Shown here in pieces: positions 18,401 to 26,027 of a stretch of 48,400 nt of DNA. The stretch's first letter is position 1. Each line of letters starts with the position of its first letter. The DNA lies in the NCBI GenBank assembly GCA_002784045.1, contig PFJX01000009.1:1-48400 (forward strand), in the 5' to 3' direction. The stretch comes from Hydrogenophilales bacterium CG_4_10_14_3_um_filter_63_21 (GTDB lineage: Bacteria > Pseudomonadota > Gammaproteobacteria > Burkholderiales > Thiobacillaceae). The notes below the pieces were generated by a model. That model was not told where the DNA came from. It was given only the letters and a program-made list of their open reading frames with translations, and made no database searches. The translations under genes and the position numbers were made by a program.

Positions 18401-19564
18401 GAGGGAAAGCGTCTCCGGCCCCAGCCAGGACGCCAGCAACAGGCGCCAGAGGTCGTGCCAGTCCGGATGTTGTTTGTAGCCGCCAAAGTCAGAGAGGAAA
18501 GCATCGACTTCGATCGGCGCATCGCCCAGACGCACGTCGATGGCCTGTGCCCACACGCCCCAGCGGTCATATGGGCTGGGCTCGCGCTTGCCGGCTTCGC
18601 CGATGCAGAACTTGCGCGCCAGTTCCAGGTGCTTCGGCGTGGCCTGGGCGATCAGCGCCAGCGGGTATTGCCAGATCAGGCTCTCGGGGAAAATACGTTT
18701 GCGCGCGCCCACCTCGACCTGGCGGAGTTTGATCGCCGCCTCGAAACCCGCTTGCGCCTCCGGGTAGCGGCCCTGCTGGCTGAGCAGGGCCGCGCGCAAA
18801 GCCTGGGCACCGCCATTGTTCAGCCCCGCAAGCGCCCGTTCCACCCGCGCCGTATCGCCCCGTTGCAAAAACAGATCGGCCAGCGCCAGGCGTAGCCCCT
18901 CCGGCACGGCGGCGGCGTCGGCGTCGAAACGGGTTACCGCCAGCTCGCAGGGCGCGGCCATATCCGCCCGCCAAAGGGTAGTCATCAGCATCACCGCGCG
19001 GAACAGCAAATCCCAGCGCGACTGCGGCGCGATGCGCTCGAACGTGGCGGCGTCGAAGCCCTCGAAAATCGCCTCGTTAAGCAGGCCATCCCAGTCACCC
19101 GAGCCGCGCTGGATGGCCTGTTCGATGACCTTGAATTCAGCCTCTGACAGGCCGGTCAACCGCGCCACGCGCAACAGGGCAACCGTGCCGACGTGGTTCA
19201 CCGGCCAGTAGAAACCATAGGGCTGGCGACGATAGCCGACGAACTGGAACACCCCCTCGCGCAGGCTGTCACCGGGATAGGATTCAAGCAGATGCCGATA
19301 GAGTGGAATCCGCAGCTTGTCATGCAGGCGCACATAGCCGTTCTGATTGGGCAGGTCGACCAGCAGGCCATGCCCGCGCAGTTCCAGCCAGGCAGTCTTC
19401 ACGTCGTTCGCGGTGAAGGCGCGGCCATCGGCGCGCTTCATCCCAAGGGGGCGCAGCAGGTTGTAGATGTCGGTGCGCGGCCGCCAGGTCCACAGCAGCG
19501 CCATCGCCAGGGCAATGTTGAAGGTGTCGGGGGGGAGGGAGATGGAAGAAACCGGGGAAGACAT
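15416..19564 (-). CDS. Large SNF2-family DEAD/DEAH helicase
   Basis: A 1382-residue protein. The C-terminal 480 residues or so are a SNF2/Rad54-type ATPase with DDMGLGKTLQ (motif I, near 950), ADEAQAIKN (motif II), SGTPVENRLAELWSIM (motif III) and the second RecA lobe with FSQFVDFLTLL and MGRAHRMGQ. The N-terminal 900 residues hold repeat-rich helical sequence and no SWIM-type zinc motif that I can see. Bacterial proteins of this layout resemble RapA/HepA-like ATPases but differ in the long N-terminus; the substrate is unknown. The chosen start MSSPVSSISLPP at 19564 is uncertain because no clear ribosome-binding site is visible; a longer frame opens to 19624. Confidence 0.82.
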   Translation of the reverse strand: MSSPVSSISLPPDTFNIALAMALLWTWRPRTDIYNLLRPLGMKRADGRAFTANDVKTAWLELRGHGLLVDLPNQNGYVRLHDKLRIPLYRHLLESYPGDSLREGVFQFVGYRRQPYGFYWPVNHVGTVALLRVARLTGLSEAEFKVIEQAIQRGSGDWDGLLNEAIFEGFDAATFERIAPQSRWDLLFRAVMLMTTLWRADMAAPCELAVTRFDADAAAVPEGLRLALADLFLQRGDTARVERALAGLNNGGAQALRAALLSQQGRYPEAQAGFEAAIKLRQVEVGARKRIFPESLIWQYPLALIAQATPKHLELARKFCIGEAGKREPSPYDRWGVWAQAIDVRLGDAPIEVDAFLSDFGGYKQHPDWHDLWRLLLASWLGPETLSLNGPRRIKAEELAAKLRNLLLRCRLDWLAGQVEAALEVLRGNEPPAGFFVAGRGEQWREVLAALQGLGDEGMASHATAESTRILWALSLGKEGALLEINPLEQKRGPRGWGKVKPLTLGKIVGNERLTPWDAKVARAIKQDRVYTRRYNLDRAAAIVALIGHPAVVLGDNPDRLVELVEGTPTLEVVREGEHYRMRVTPAPHPEPGGEYVYYENADARREAEALRQISVVQESPQRFQVIRLTTAQRRAAQLVSGRLKVPAAAQAELKQSLEVLARHFQVHADSAQATREVAPESRLRAELSPSGEALLLRLVVTPLGVAGPRLPPASGRNRIMAALGAETVGTKRDLDAERAHLDAVLDALPFLDVPESACEWRVGDPEQALAMVEILPTLPAVAAVEWPRGKPVRVLRVDAAQLGLNVAGERDWFRVGGQATLDDGLVLAFTALLDAARQKSRFIPMGDGVYAALTQSLKERLADLAAVVEMDKQGARIPLIAASWLDDALDGMAVKSDGEFRAAVERLRAAQKETPKLPKSLQAELRPYQEDGYQWAMRLAAAGLGGCLADDMGLGKTLQALAVMLARGTAGAALVIAPTSVCGNWLAEIRRFAPSLNAQIYGEGDRESLVVEAGPLDVVIVSYTLVLQAKERFAGRVWHTLIADEAQAIKNASTKRSQSVFELDADFRLALSGTPVENRLAELWSIMRFACPGLLGTLARFNERFATPIERNRSREAQHLLRRLIAPFVLRRTKSEVLQELPPRTELNLLIDPDAHEAAHYEALRRQALAEAGQALASGAPGDGRMNILAQLTRLRRAACDPRLTTPDVHLPGAKVQAFAELAAELSENGHKALVFSQFVDFLTLLRAPLDAAGIPYQYLDGATPAAERTRRASAFQAGEGDLFLISLKAGGFGLNLTAADYVVITDPWWNPAAEDQAMGRAHRMGQQRPVTVYRLVGRGTIEERIVDLHHDKRALAEGVLSGEETTALPSTDDLIALMRG

Positions 19565-19711
19565 GGCCAGGGATGAAAAGGAAGAATGGGGTGGGCGGAG
19601 CCCGCTGCCGCGTGTTGGCGGCAACGCGGCGTTTTACCACGGCGCGGTGATCTCGAACTGCCAGTGAAGTAATCTGCCCGCAAGCGGGCCTCCCACCATC
19701 CTGTGGTTGTT

Positions 19712-20385
19712 TCACGGTAATCGCTCAGGGAGATACCGGCTTACCAGGGGAATACTCAGGATGAAGCGGCTGCCGGCGCTTGCACGGGATTCCACCCGGA
19801 TCTCGCCGCCGTGAGCATGCGCCACCGCCAGCGCCAGGCTGAGGCCGAGGCCATTTCCGGGCAGGTGGCGGCTGCGATCGCCACGGTAAAAGCGCTCGAA
19901 CAGGTGCGGCACCTCCGCGGCGGGAATGCCGGGGCCGCTATCACTCACGGCGATCTCCACGCGATCACCTAGCAGCCTGTCGGACTTTGGTCGCCGATAG
20001 CGAAAATTGGCCCCGTCGAGCCCGTTTTTGCCGGATTTGCCGCCGCATAGCCGTTCTATGGGGCAAAAAGCTGGTGAAAAAGGGGCCGGCGCGGTCGGTT
20101 TGCAGCCGGTGATTCCAAAGTCCGACAGGCTGCCAGGTGTGTCAGAGCGACATTCACGCGGCCGCCGGACGGGGTGTACTTGAGGGCGTTGTCGATCAGG
20201 TTGGCCAGCGCCCGTTGCAGGCGGCGGCGGTCGCCTGCCAGCGGATGGGTCGGGGTGAGAGCGTGGCTGAGGGTGATGCCGTGCGCCTCGGCCACGCCCT
20301 CGAACAATTCCACCGCCTCATGTCGATGGAGGGTATGCCCCATGTCAGTCAGTTCGATCTCATCCAGTAGTGCCGTTGCCTCGCT
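19712..20385 (-). pseudogene. Histidine kinase remnant interrupted by a small element
   Basis: Only the C-terminal ATPase half of a sensor kinase is present. The upstream piece (to about 20134) reads TDMGHTLHRHEAVELFEGV and the N-box ALANLIDNALKYTPSGGRV; the downstream piece (19960-19712) reads VSDSGPGIPAAEVPHLFERF and the G2 box NGLGLSLALAVAHAHGG. Between them sits a 163-base palindromic element that shifts frame and introduces a stop (reading AACRTLES). The N-terminal sensor and the H-box are missing: the frame is closed by a TGA at 20386-20388. A short hydrophobic reading further upstream (about 20450-20540) may be a leftover membrane segment. No cognate response regulator lies next to it. 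The gene cannot make an active kinase. Confidence 0.8.
19971..20133. mobile_element. Palindromic MITE-like element, copy 2 (full length)
   Basis: A 163-base segment bounded by perfect 18-base inverted ends: CAGCCTGTCGGACTTTGG at 19973-19990 and its complement at 20115-20132. The interior has no coding capacity. It splits the histidine kinase remnant. Related copies lie at 15301-15383 (partial) and 36821-36891 (short). No clear target-site duplication is seen. No transposase is in the window, so it would be non-autonomous or a REP/RAYT-type repeat. Confidence 0.75.
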
Positions 20386-20584
20386 TCAGAAGATGAATCA
20401 GCCTGAAGCACTCGAGCCCAGCCGAATCGGGCCGGATCACGATGGCGATGCGGATGATCGTGCCAGTACCGCGACTGCCGCCAAGCCGGTGATGAATAGC
20501 AGCGGCCAGGTGACCGGGCTAGTCGTCAACACCAAGGCTTGATGCCGGCGCCGGGCGGCGCCCGTCGCCGTTCGACGCTTCGCG

Positions 20585-21316
20585 CTAACCGGGGTGAGAC
20601 GATACTTGCCCCCTGACCACGCGCAAGCGCCAATTCAACGGTGGGCCCGGACTTAGCCAAGCCACGGGTGAGGCGGTGGCGGCCAGGGCTTCGCGCAAGC
20701 CATCGCCCGCGCCCGCGCCCAGCATCCGCGCGGCTTGTCGGTCCGCATCCAGTTCAAAGAACCAGTGCAGCAGCAGCCAGAACAGCAGGAAACCGCCCAG
20801 GGCGAACCAGGTTGCTAGCCCCTTGGGGTCGGGCACCAGTACGGTGAATGCCAGGATGGGCAACAGCGCCGCCAAGCGCTGGCGCGGTGAAGCATGCACG
20901 GCGGCGCGGGCGAGCAGGAAACCGAGTCCGGTCGTGGAGAGGCGGTCAGCCAGGGCGGAAGAAACGAACACCTGGCAGCGCTTCGGCAGCAGGCCGGCGG
21001 TCAACACGAAGGGGGCGGCATGCTCCGCGACAACGACTGGCGGCAGCGGGCGCGCGTTGTCGCGCAACCTCGCCAGCGCCCGATCCACGGCGGAGCGCGG
21101 CGGCCCCTCGCTGATCTCGCTCACCAACAAGGCGCGGCAGAGGGCCGGCCCGAAGCCGAAACCAAGCAGGACCAGCGCACCCTGATAGGCAGCAGAGAGG
21201 ATTGCATAGCGCGTCGTGTGGCTCCAGGCCGCCGGCAGCAGTAGGTCGGGAGCGAAATAGAGCAGGCAACTGATGCCGAGAAACAGCCAGGTACGGCGGG
21301 GCGTGGAAGGAATCAT
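20585..21316 (-). CDS. M48-like membrane protein lacking the zinc motif
   Basis: A 243-residue membrane protein. Hydrophobic segments lie at about residues 9-25, 32-55, 150-165 and 172-195. The layout, including VVVAEHAAPFVLTAGLLPKRCQVFVSSAL and the late acidic motif FELDADRQAARMLG, resembles M48-family metallopeptidases (HtpX/BlaR1-like), where the final ExxxD motif supplies a zinc ligand. However, the position expected to hold HExxH reads LLARAAVHASPRQR, with no HExxH, so it is probably catalytically inactive. The start MIPSTPRRTW at 21316 was preferred over a longer frame to 21454. It is transcribed divergently from the damaged PAP2 gene. BlaR1-type sensors are an alternative relation. Confidence 0.55.
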   Translation of the reverse strand: MIPSTPRRTWLFLGISCLLYFAPDLLLPAAWSHTTRYAILSAAYQGALVLLGFGFGPALCRALLVSEISEGPPRSAVDRALARLRDNARPLPPVVVAEHAAPFVLTAGLLPKRCQVFVSSALADRLSTTGLGFLLARAAVHASPRQRLAALLPILAFTVLVPDPKGLATWFALGGFLLFWLLLHWFFELDADRQAARMLGAGAGDGLREALAATASPVAWLSPGPPLNWRLRVVRGQVSSHPG

Positions 21317-21364
21317 CGTGCTATTTTCCACCCTTGCCCCACGTTGCAACGATATTGAGGAGGG

Positions 21365-21699
21365 CTGAATGTCTGGCTGTTTCACACCATCAACGATGTC
21401 CATGCCCCACTGCTCGACACCTTCATGCTGTTGGGCACGCAAGTCGGTGGCCATGCCAATTTCCCGCTCTATCTGGCTTTGATCGCGATTTGCGGCACCG
21501 TCGTGGCGCGTGGCCGTGGGGTTGCCAGATCAGGCGACGCACTCGCCTGGTTATCGGTCCTGGCCGTGTTCAGCGTGGGTTATGTGCTGGAAGGGCCGCT
21601 CGTCGGCCTCCTCAAGCCATGGCGGGATTTGCCTTGAGTCTGGCCGTGGTCTGGCTGCTCCAGGCCATCACACAACGCGTGGCGCGTGGCCTTCACTAA
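21365..21699 (+). pseudogene. PAP2-type phosphatase remnant
   Basis: The frame 21365-21637 reads LNVWLFHTINDVHAPLLDTF and LGTQVGGHANFPLYLAL, the usual beginning of PAP2-family membrane phosphatases, up to VGLLKPWRDLP followed by a stop. The catalytic PSGHS region and the second conserved His segment are absent. A final hydrophobic helix (SLAVVWLLQAITQRVARG) continues in another frame to 21699, indicating an internal deletion. The only well-placed ATG, at 21369 behind GGAGG, is out of frame with the protein, so initiation is also damaged. No functional enzyme is expected. Confidence 0.6.
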
Positions 21700-22393
21700 T
21701 TTCATGCGTAGCTTGCGGGGGCCTGAAACCAGCAGCTACATCCTGATCTGGGCGGGGGTCGCGCTGGTCCTGACCCACCACCTGGTTGCCGCCGCGCTGG
21801 CCGGTTTTCTCCTGCATGCGCTGGTTGCGATGGCCGCATCCGGCTTGTCCCCACGTTTATTCCGGCCAGAGCGCGCACGCCCGGTGGCGCTGGCCCTGCT
21901 GCTGCTGCACTTGTCCCGGTTGAGCGCCACCTTCCGGAAAGTCGTGTTCGCTCAGGTACGCATTTCCCTGGTCAACACGATATTGACCGCGTCCTATCTG
22001 CTGTTGCTGCTTCCTCTGGCTGGCATCCACCTGCCGCTGGCCAAGACTTTGGTCATGCTTACCTTTGTCACCGGGTTGTTGCCGGTGCTGGGAAATCTGC
22101 TCTCCAACACGGTGATCGAGGTGATTTCCCTCGGGGTCTCGGCCGAAGCCGCGATGGCCTCCCTGCTTTTCCTGGTGCTGGTGCACAAGCTGGAATACTT
22201 CCTCAACGCCCGCATCATCGGCCGCTCGGTCAACGCCTCCATCTGGGAAATGCTGCTCGCCATGTTCACGCTGGAAAGCCTGTTCGGCCTACCGGGCCTG
22301 GTAGCGGCACCCGTGCTTTATGCCTACCTGAAACAGGAACTGCTTGCCGCGGGACTGGTGGGAAAAGCGGATCAGGGAGCCGCCAGCGCATGA
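21686..22393 (+). CDS. AI-2E family permease, short form
   Basis: A 235-residue membrane protein matching the C-terminal half of the AI-2E/PerM family: VVFAQVRISLVNTILTASYL, then LVMLTFVTGLLPVLGNLLSN and VHKLEYFLNARIIGRSVNASIWEMLLAMF. The first 50 residues resemble the usual first two helices. The long periplasmic region normally found between them (about 80-120 residues) is missing, at the point LALLLLHLSRLSATFRK. Members are usually about 340-370 residues, so this may be a deleted copy that kept its frame. A GTG at 21686 or ATG at 21704 could start it; neither has a clear ribosome-binding site. Substrate is unknown. It overlaps the start of the DUF1345 gene by four bases. Confidence 0.65.
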   Translation: MAFTNFMRSLRGPETSSYILIWAGVALVLTHHLVAAALAGFLLHALVAMAASGLSPRLFRPERARPVALALLLLHLSRLSATFRKVVFAQVRISLVNTILTASYLLLLLPLAGIHLPLAKTLVMLTFVTGLLPVLGNLLSNTVIEVISLGVSAEAAMASLLFLVLVHKLEYFLNARIIGRSVNASIWEMLLAMFTLESLFGLPGLVAAPVLYAYLKQELLAAGLVGKADQGAASA

Positions 22394-23433
22394 CTGAAGC
22401 GTCTCGCCCCAAGTCCTTTTCAGCCTGGCTGCGCCGTCGGGCACGCCCTGTATTGAACCGGCCCAGACTGTCTTTCACGGCCCTGGTGTTTCTGGTCGTC
22501 CTGCTGCTGTCTCCGACCCAACGCTACCCGGCGCGCGACTTGTTGTTGGCTTTCAATGTGGCGGCGGCCGCGTTCATCATCCTGATTTTCCGGATGATGT
22601 TCCGCGCAACCCTGGCGTCGATGCGGCAACGGGCCGAACTGCAACGGGAAGGGCGCTGGGCCGTCCTTGGCACCAGCATCGTCGTCTCTCTGGCCACCCT
22701 GGTCGCGCTCAGCCTGGAACTGCATTCGAAAAGTAGGGAGGCACCGCTACAAGTGCTGCTGTCGGTCAGCACCATCGTGCTGGTGTGGGTGTTCGTGAAC
22801 ATGATGTTCACGCTGCACTATGCCCATGACTTCTACGACAAGCGGAGCCTGGCCTCGTCCGGCCTGCAATTTCCGGGCACCGAGGAGCCGGATTACTGGG
22901 ACTTTATGTATTTCGCGTTCGTGCTCGGCATGACCTTCCAGGTGTCCGACGTCCAGATAACCAGCCGGCCCATGCGCCACTTCGCTCTGCTGCACGGCGT
23001 GCTCGCGTTTTTCTTCAACGTCGTGTTAAGGCACGCAAATTTTTTCGTGAATTTTTTTCGTGCAATCGACGCTCAATGCGCCGCCTCCCAGTTCGCTCCC
23101 ACCCCCACCTCCGCCTTCAACGGCACGGCCAGTTGCGCCACGCCCGCCATTTTCTCCGGAAGTCCGGCGCGAACGGCGTCCAGTTCATCCGCAGGGACTT
23201 CCAGCACCAGTTCGTCGTGCACCTGCATGATCAGTTTCGCGTGCAATCCCGCGCCATCCAGCCAGCCCTGCACCGCGATCATCGCCAGTTTGATCAGGTC
23301 CGCCGCCGTGCCCTGCATGGGGGCGTTGATGGCGGCGCGTTCGGCGCCCTGGCGGCGGGCGGCGCTGTTGCCACCACTCGCGCCGCTCAGTTCCGGCAGA
23401 TACAGGCGGCGGCCGAACAGAGTTTCCACATAG
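22390..23433 (+). CDS. DUF1345 membrane protein with aberrant C-terminus
   Basis: Residues 1-213 are a normal DUF1345 protein: four hydrophobic segments and the conserved PDYWDFMYFAFVLGMTFQVSD and TSRPMRHFALLHGVLAFFFN motifs. The family normally ends about 15-20 residues later inside a final helix. Here the frame instead passes through an AT-rich stretch (23040-23065) and continues for about 120 more codons antisense to the end of polA. That tail shows only reversed polA sequence and is not expected to be functional. The true end has probably been lost by a small deletion near 23028. The function of DUF1345 is unknown. Confidence 0.65.
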   Translation: MTEASRPKSFSAWLRRRARPVLNRPRLSFTALVFLVVLLLSPTQRYPARDLLLAFNVAAAAFIILIFRMMFRATLASMRQRAELQREGRWAVLGTSIVVSLATLVALSLELHSKSREAPLQVLLSVSTIVLVWVFVNMMFTLHYAHDFYDKRSLASSGLQFPGTEEPDYWDFMYFAFVLGMTFQVSDVQITSRPMRHFALLHGVLAFFFNVVLRHANFFVNFFRAIDAQCAASQFAPTPTSAFNGTASCATPAIFSGSPARTASSSSAGTSSTSSSCTCMISFACNPAPSSQPCTAIIASLIRSAAVPCMGALMAARSAPWRRAALLPPLAPLSSGRYRRRPNRVST

Positions 23434-25856
23434 CCCTGCGTTTTCGCCCGCTCGCGGGTGCGCGCCATGTACTCGGCCACCCCTGGATAACGCGCGAAAT
23501 AGCGGTCGATGTAGGCGCGCGCCAGCGTCCGATCCACATTCAGTTGCGCGGCCAGGCCGAATTCCGACATGCCGTAGATCAGGCCGAAGTTCACCGCCTT
23601 GGCCATCCGCCGCATGTCCGGGGTGACCGCTTCCAGCGCCACGCCCTGTACCTCGGCGGCGGTGGCGGCATGGATGTCGGCATCAATGGCAAAGGCGTGC
23701 AACAACCCGGTGTCATGCGACAGGTGCGCCATGATGCGCAACTCGATCTGCGAGTAGTCGGCGGAAACGAGGACACAGCCCGGCTCCGCGATGAACGCCT
23801 CGCGAATCTTGCGGCCCTCCGGCGTGCGCGCCGGGATGTTCTGCAAGTTGGGGTCGGAACTGGCCAGCCGCCCGGTCACCGCCACCGCCTGTGAATAGGT
23901 GGTGTGCACGCGCCCGGTGGCCGGGTTGACCATGCCCGGCAGCTTGTCGGTGTAGGTCGATTTCAGCTTGGCCAGGCCCCGGTAATCGAGGATCAGTTTC
24001 GGCAGAGGATGGTCGAGCGCCAGTTCCTGCAAGGCGTCTTCATTGGTGGAAGGCGCGCCGCCCGGCGTCTTCTTCTTCGGCTTCAGGCCGAGCTGGCCGA
24101 ACAGGATTTCGCCCAGTTGCTTGGGTGAGTTGAGGTTGAATGGCTGCCCGGCGGCTGCATGCACTTTCTTTTCGATTTCCAGCATCTCGCGACCGAGGGT
24201 GACGGAGTGCCGGCGCAGCAGGTCGGCGTCCAGCTTCACCCCGGTGCGCTCCATGCGCGCCAGGATCGGCAGCAGCGGCATCTCGATGTCGCGGTAGACG
24301 CGCTCCAGGCCGGCCTCGCGCTGTATCGCGGGATACAGGGCTTGATGCAACCGGAGCGTGATGTCGGCGTCCTCCGCCGCGTAGGCGGTGGCGTGCTCCA
24401 CGCTCACCTGGTCGAAGCCGATCTGGTTGACGCCCTTGCCGCAGACGTCCTCGAACTTGATGGTCGCCTCACCCAAATGCCGCGCCGCCAGCGTGTCCAT
24501 ATCGTGCCGCTGATGCGCTTCCAGAACATAGGACTGCAACAGGGTGTCGTGAACGATGCCTCGCAGGTCGACGCCGTGGTTCATCAGTACATGCCAGTCG
24601 TATTTCAGGTTCTGCCCGACCTTGGGCCGGCTGGCGTCTTCCAGCAGGGGTTTCAGCCGCGCCAGGGTCTCGACGAGAGGCAGTTGTGGCGGCGCGCCCG
24701 CGTAGTGGTGAGCCAGTGGCAGATAAGCGGCCTCGCCCGATTCCGTAGAGAAGGACATGCCCACCAACCGCGCCCGCATCGGGTCGAGCGAGGTGGTTTC
24801 GGTGTCCAGGCAGATCAGCTCGGCGGCTTGCAGTTTTTCCAGCCAGCGGGCGAGAGCGGCTTCATCGAGGAGGGCCTCGTAGCGGCGCTGTATTTCTCCC
24901 TCTCCCGCAGGCGGGAAAGGGCCGGGGTGAGGGGGAGCGCCAACGGGCTCTGGCATGGAATCACCCTCACTGAGGGAACTACCAGCCCCTCTCCCGCCCG
25001 CGGGAGAGGGGAGTGAAATCTCCCGTAGCCACGTGCGAAACCCGTATTTCGTGAACAACTCGGCCAGTTTCTCCCGGTCTTCTTCCTTCCAGGCCAGGTC
25101 GTTGACATGGGAAGGCAATTCCACATCCGTCTTCACCGTCACCAGCCGCCGCGCCTGCGGCAACCAGTCCAGCGCCTTACGCAAATTCTCGCCGGCCACG
25201 CCCTTGACCTCGCCGGCCCGCGCCAGCAGTGCATCAAGGCCATCGAACTCGGTCAGCCACTTCACCGCCGTCTTCGGCCCCACCTTCTCCACTCCTGGCA
25301 CGTTGTCCACCGTGTCGCCCACCAGAGTCAGGTATTCGACGATGCGCATCGGCGGCACCCCGAACTTCGCCAGCACCCCGGCTTCGTCCAGCACCTCGTT
25401 GCTCATGGTGTTGATCAGCCGTACCCGTGGGTTGACCAGTTGCGCCAGGTCCTTGTCGCCGGTGGAAATCACCGTGTCCACCCCCGCCGCCTCGGCCCGC
25501 ACCGCCAGAGTGCCGATCACATCGTCCGCCTCCACTCCGTCCACCATCAACAACGGCCAGCCCAGGGCCACGACGGCTTCGTGCAACGGCGCGATCTGGC
25601 TCACCAGATCATCCGGCATCGACGGCCGCTGCGCCTTGTAGGCGGGATACCAGTCGTCGCGGAAAGTCTTGCCCTTGGCATCGAACACGCAAGCGGCATA
25701 AGCGCTGGGATAGTCGCGGCGCAATTTCTTCAACATGTTGATGACGCCGTACATCGCCCCGGTGGGCTGCCCCTCAGGATTACGCAAGTCGGGCAGGGCA
25801 TGGAAGGCGCGGTAGAGATAGCTGGAGCCATCGACCAGCAGGAGGGTATGGGGCAT
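23073..25856 (-). CDS. polA: DNA polymerase I
   Basis: A 927-residue family A polymerase for repair and Okazaki-fragment processing. Domains in order: 5'-3' exonuclease (about 1-280, with VDGVEADDVIGTLA and STGDKDLAQLV), linker (about 279-321), 3'-5' exonuclease (about 322-510, with LDTETTSLDP and the Tyr-Asp region AAEDADITLRLH), and polymerase (about 530-927, with motif A VSADYSQIELRIMAHLS and motif C MQVHDELVLEVP). All catalytic acidic residues are visible. The linker is encoded by an inserted intergenic-type repeat that kept the frame. The start MPHTLLLVDGSSYLYRA at 25856 matches the family; longer frames are not conserved. Confidence 0.96.
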   Translation of the reverse strand: MPHTLLLVDGSSYLYRAFHALPDLRNPEGQPTGAMYGVINMLKKLRRDYPSAYAACVFDAKGKTFRDDWYPAYKAQRPSMPDDLVSQIAPLHEAVVALGWPLLMVDGVEADDVIGTLAVRAEAAGVDTVISTGDKDLAQLVNPRVRLINTMSNEVLDEAGVLAKFGVPPMRIVEYLTLVGDTVDNVPGVEKVGPKTAVKWLTEFDGLDALLARAGEVKGVAGENLRKALDWLPQARRLVTVKTDVELPSHVNDLAWKEEDREKLAELFTKYGFRTWLREISLPSPAGGRGAGSSLSEGDSMPEPVGAPPHPGPFPPAGEGEIQRRYEALLDEAALARWLEKLQAAELICLDTETTSLDPMRARLVGMSFSTESGEAAYLPLAHHYAGAPPQLPLVETLARLKPLLEDASRPKVGQNLKYDWHVLMNHGVDLRGIVHDTLLQSYVLEAHQRHDMDTLAARHLGEATIKFEDVCGKGVNQIGFDQVSVEHATAYAAEDADITLRLHQALYPAIQREAGLERVYRDIEMPLLPILARMERTGVKLDADLLRRHSVTLGREMLEIEKKVHAAAGQPFNLNSPKQLGEILFGQLGLKPKKKTPGGAPSTNEDALQELALDHPLPKLILDYRGLAKLKSTYTDKLPGMVNPATGRVHTTYSQAVAVTGRLASSDPNLQNIPARTPEGRKIREAFIAEPGCVLVSADYSQIELRIMAHLSHDTGLLHAFAIDADIHAATAAEVQGVALEAVTPDMRRMAKAVNFGLIYGMSEFGLAAQLNVDRTLARAYIDRYFARYPGVAEYMARTRERAKTQGYVETLFGRRLYLPELSGASGGNSAARRQGAERAAINAPMQGTAADLIKLAMIAVQGWLDGAGLHAKLIMQVHDELVLEVPADELDAVRAGLPEKMAGVAQLAVPLKAEVGVGANWEAAH
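24894..25021. repeat. GC-rich palindromic repeat inside polA coding sequence
   Basis: Two related units, 24894-24938 (CTCCCTCTCCCGCAGGCGGG, then GGGGTGAGGG) and about 24961-25013 (CACCCTCACTGAGGG, CCCCTCTCCCGCCCGCGGGA), resemble the intergenic repeat often seen in betaproteobacterial genomes and present again at 46306-46350. Here they are read in frame as the Pro/Gly-rich polA linker ([17 protein letters not shown]). Confidence 0.65.
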
Positions 25857-25936
25857 GGCGATTCCCTTCGAAAAGTGGCCGGGATTGTAGGGCCGCGCGG
25901 GTGCCAGGTTCATCCACCTGATCGGCAAGCCGTGAG

Positions 25937-25996
25937 GTAGCGCCGGCATCCTTGCCGGCGTCTCTCAATGACTGCCGGCAAGGATGCCGGCGCTAC
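25937..25996. repeat. Interspersed palindromic repeat (GTAGCGCCGGC family), polA-LOG gap
   Basis: Inverted arms 25937-25959 and 25974-25996 are perfect complements of 23 bases with a 14-base loop. Same family as 14620-14689. Located between the divergent polA and LOG genes, so it is not a terminator here; it would form a hairpin in the 5' leader of either transcript. Confidence 0.78.
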
Positions 25997-26027
25997 AATC
26001 CCGCCAGAATCCACACGCACGCAGCCC

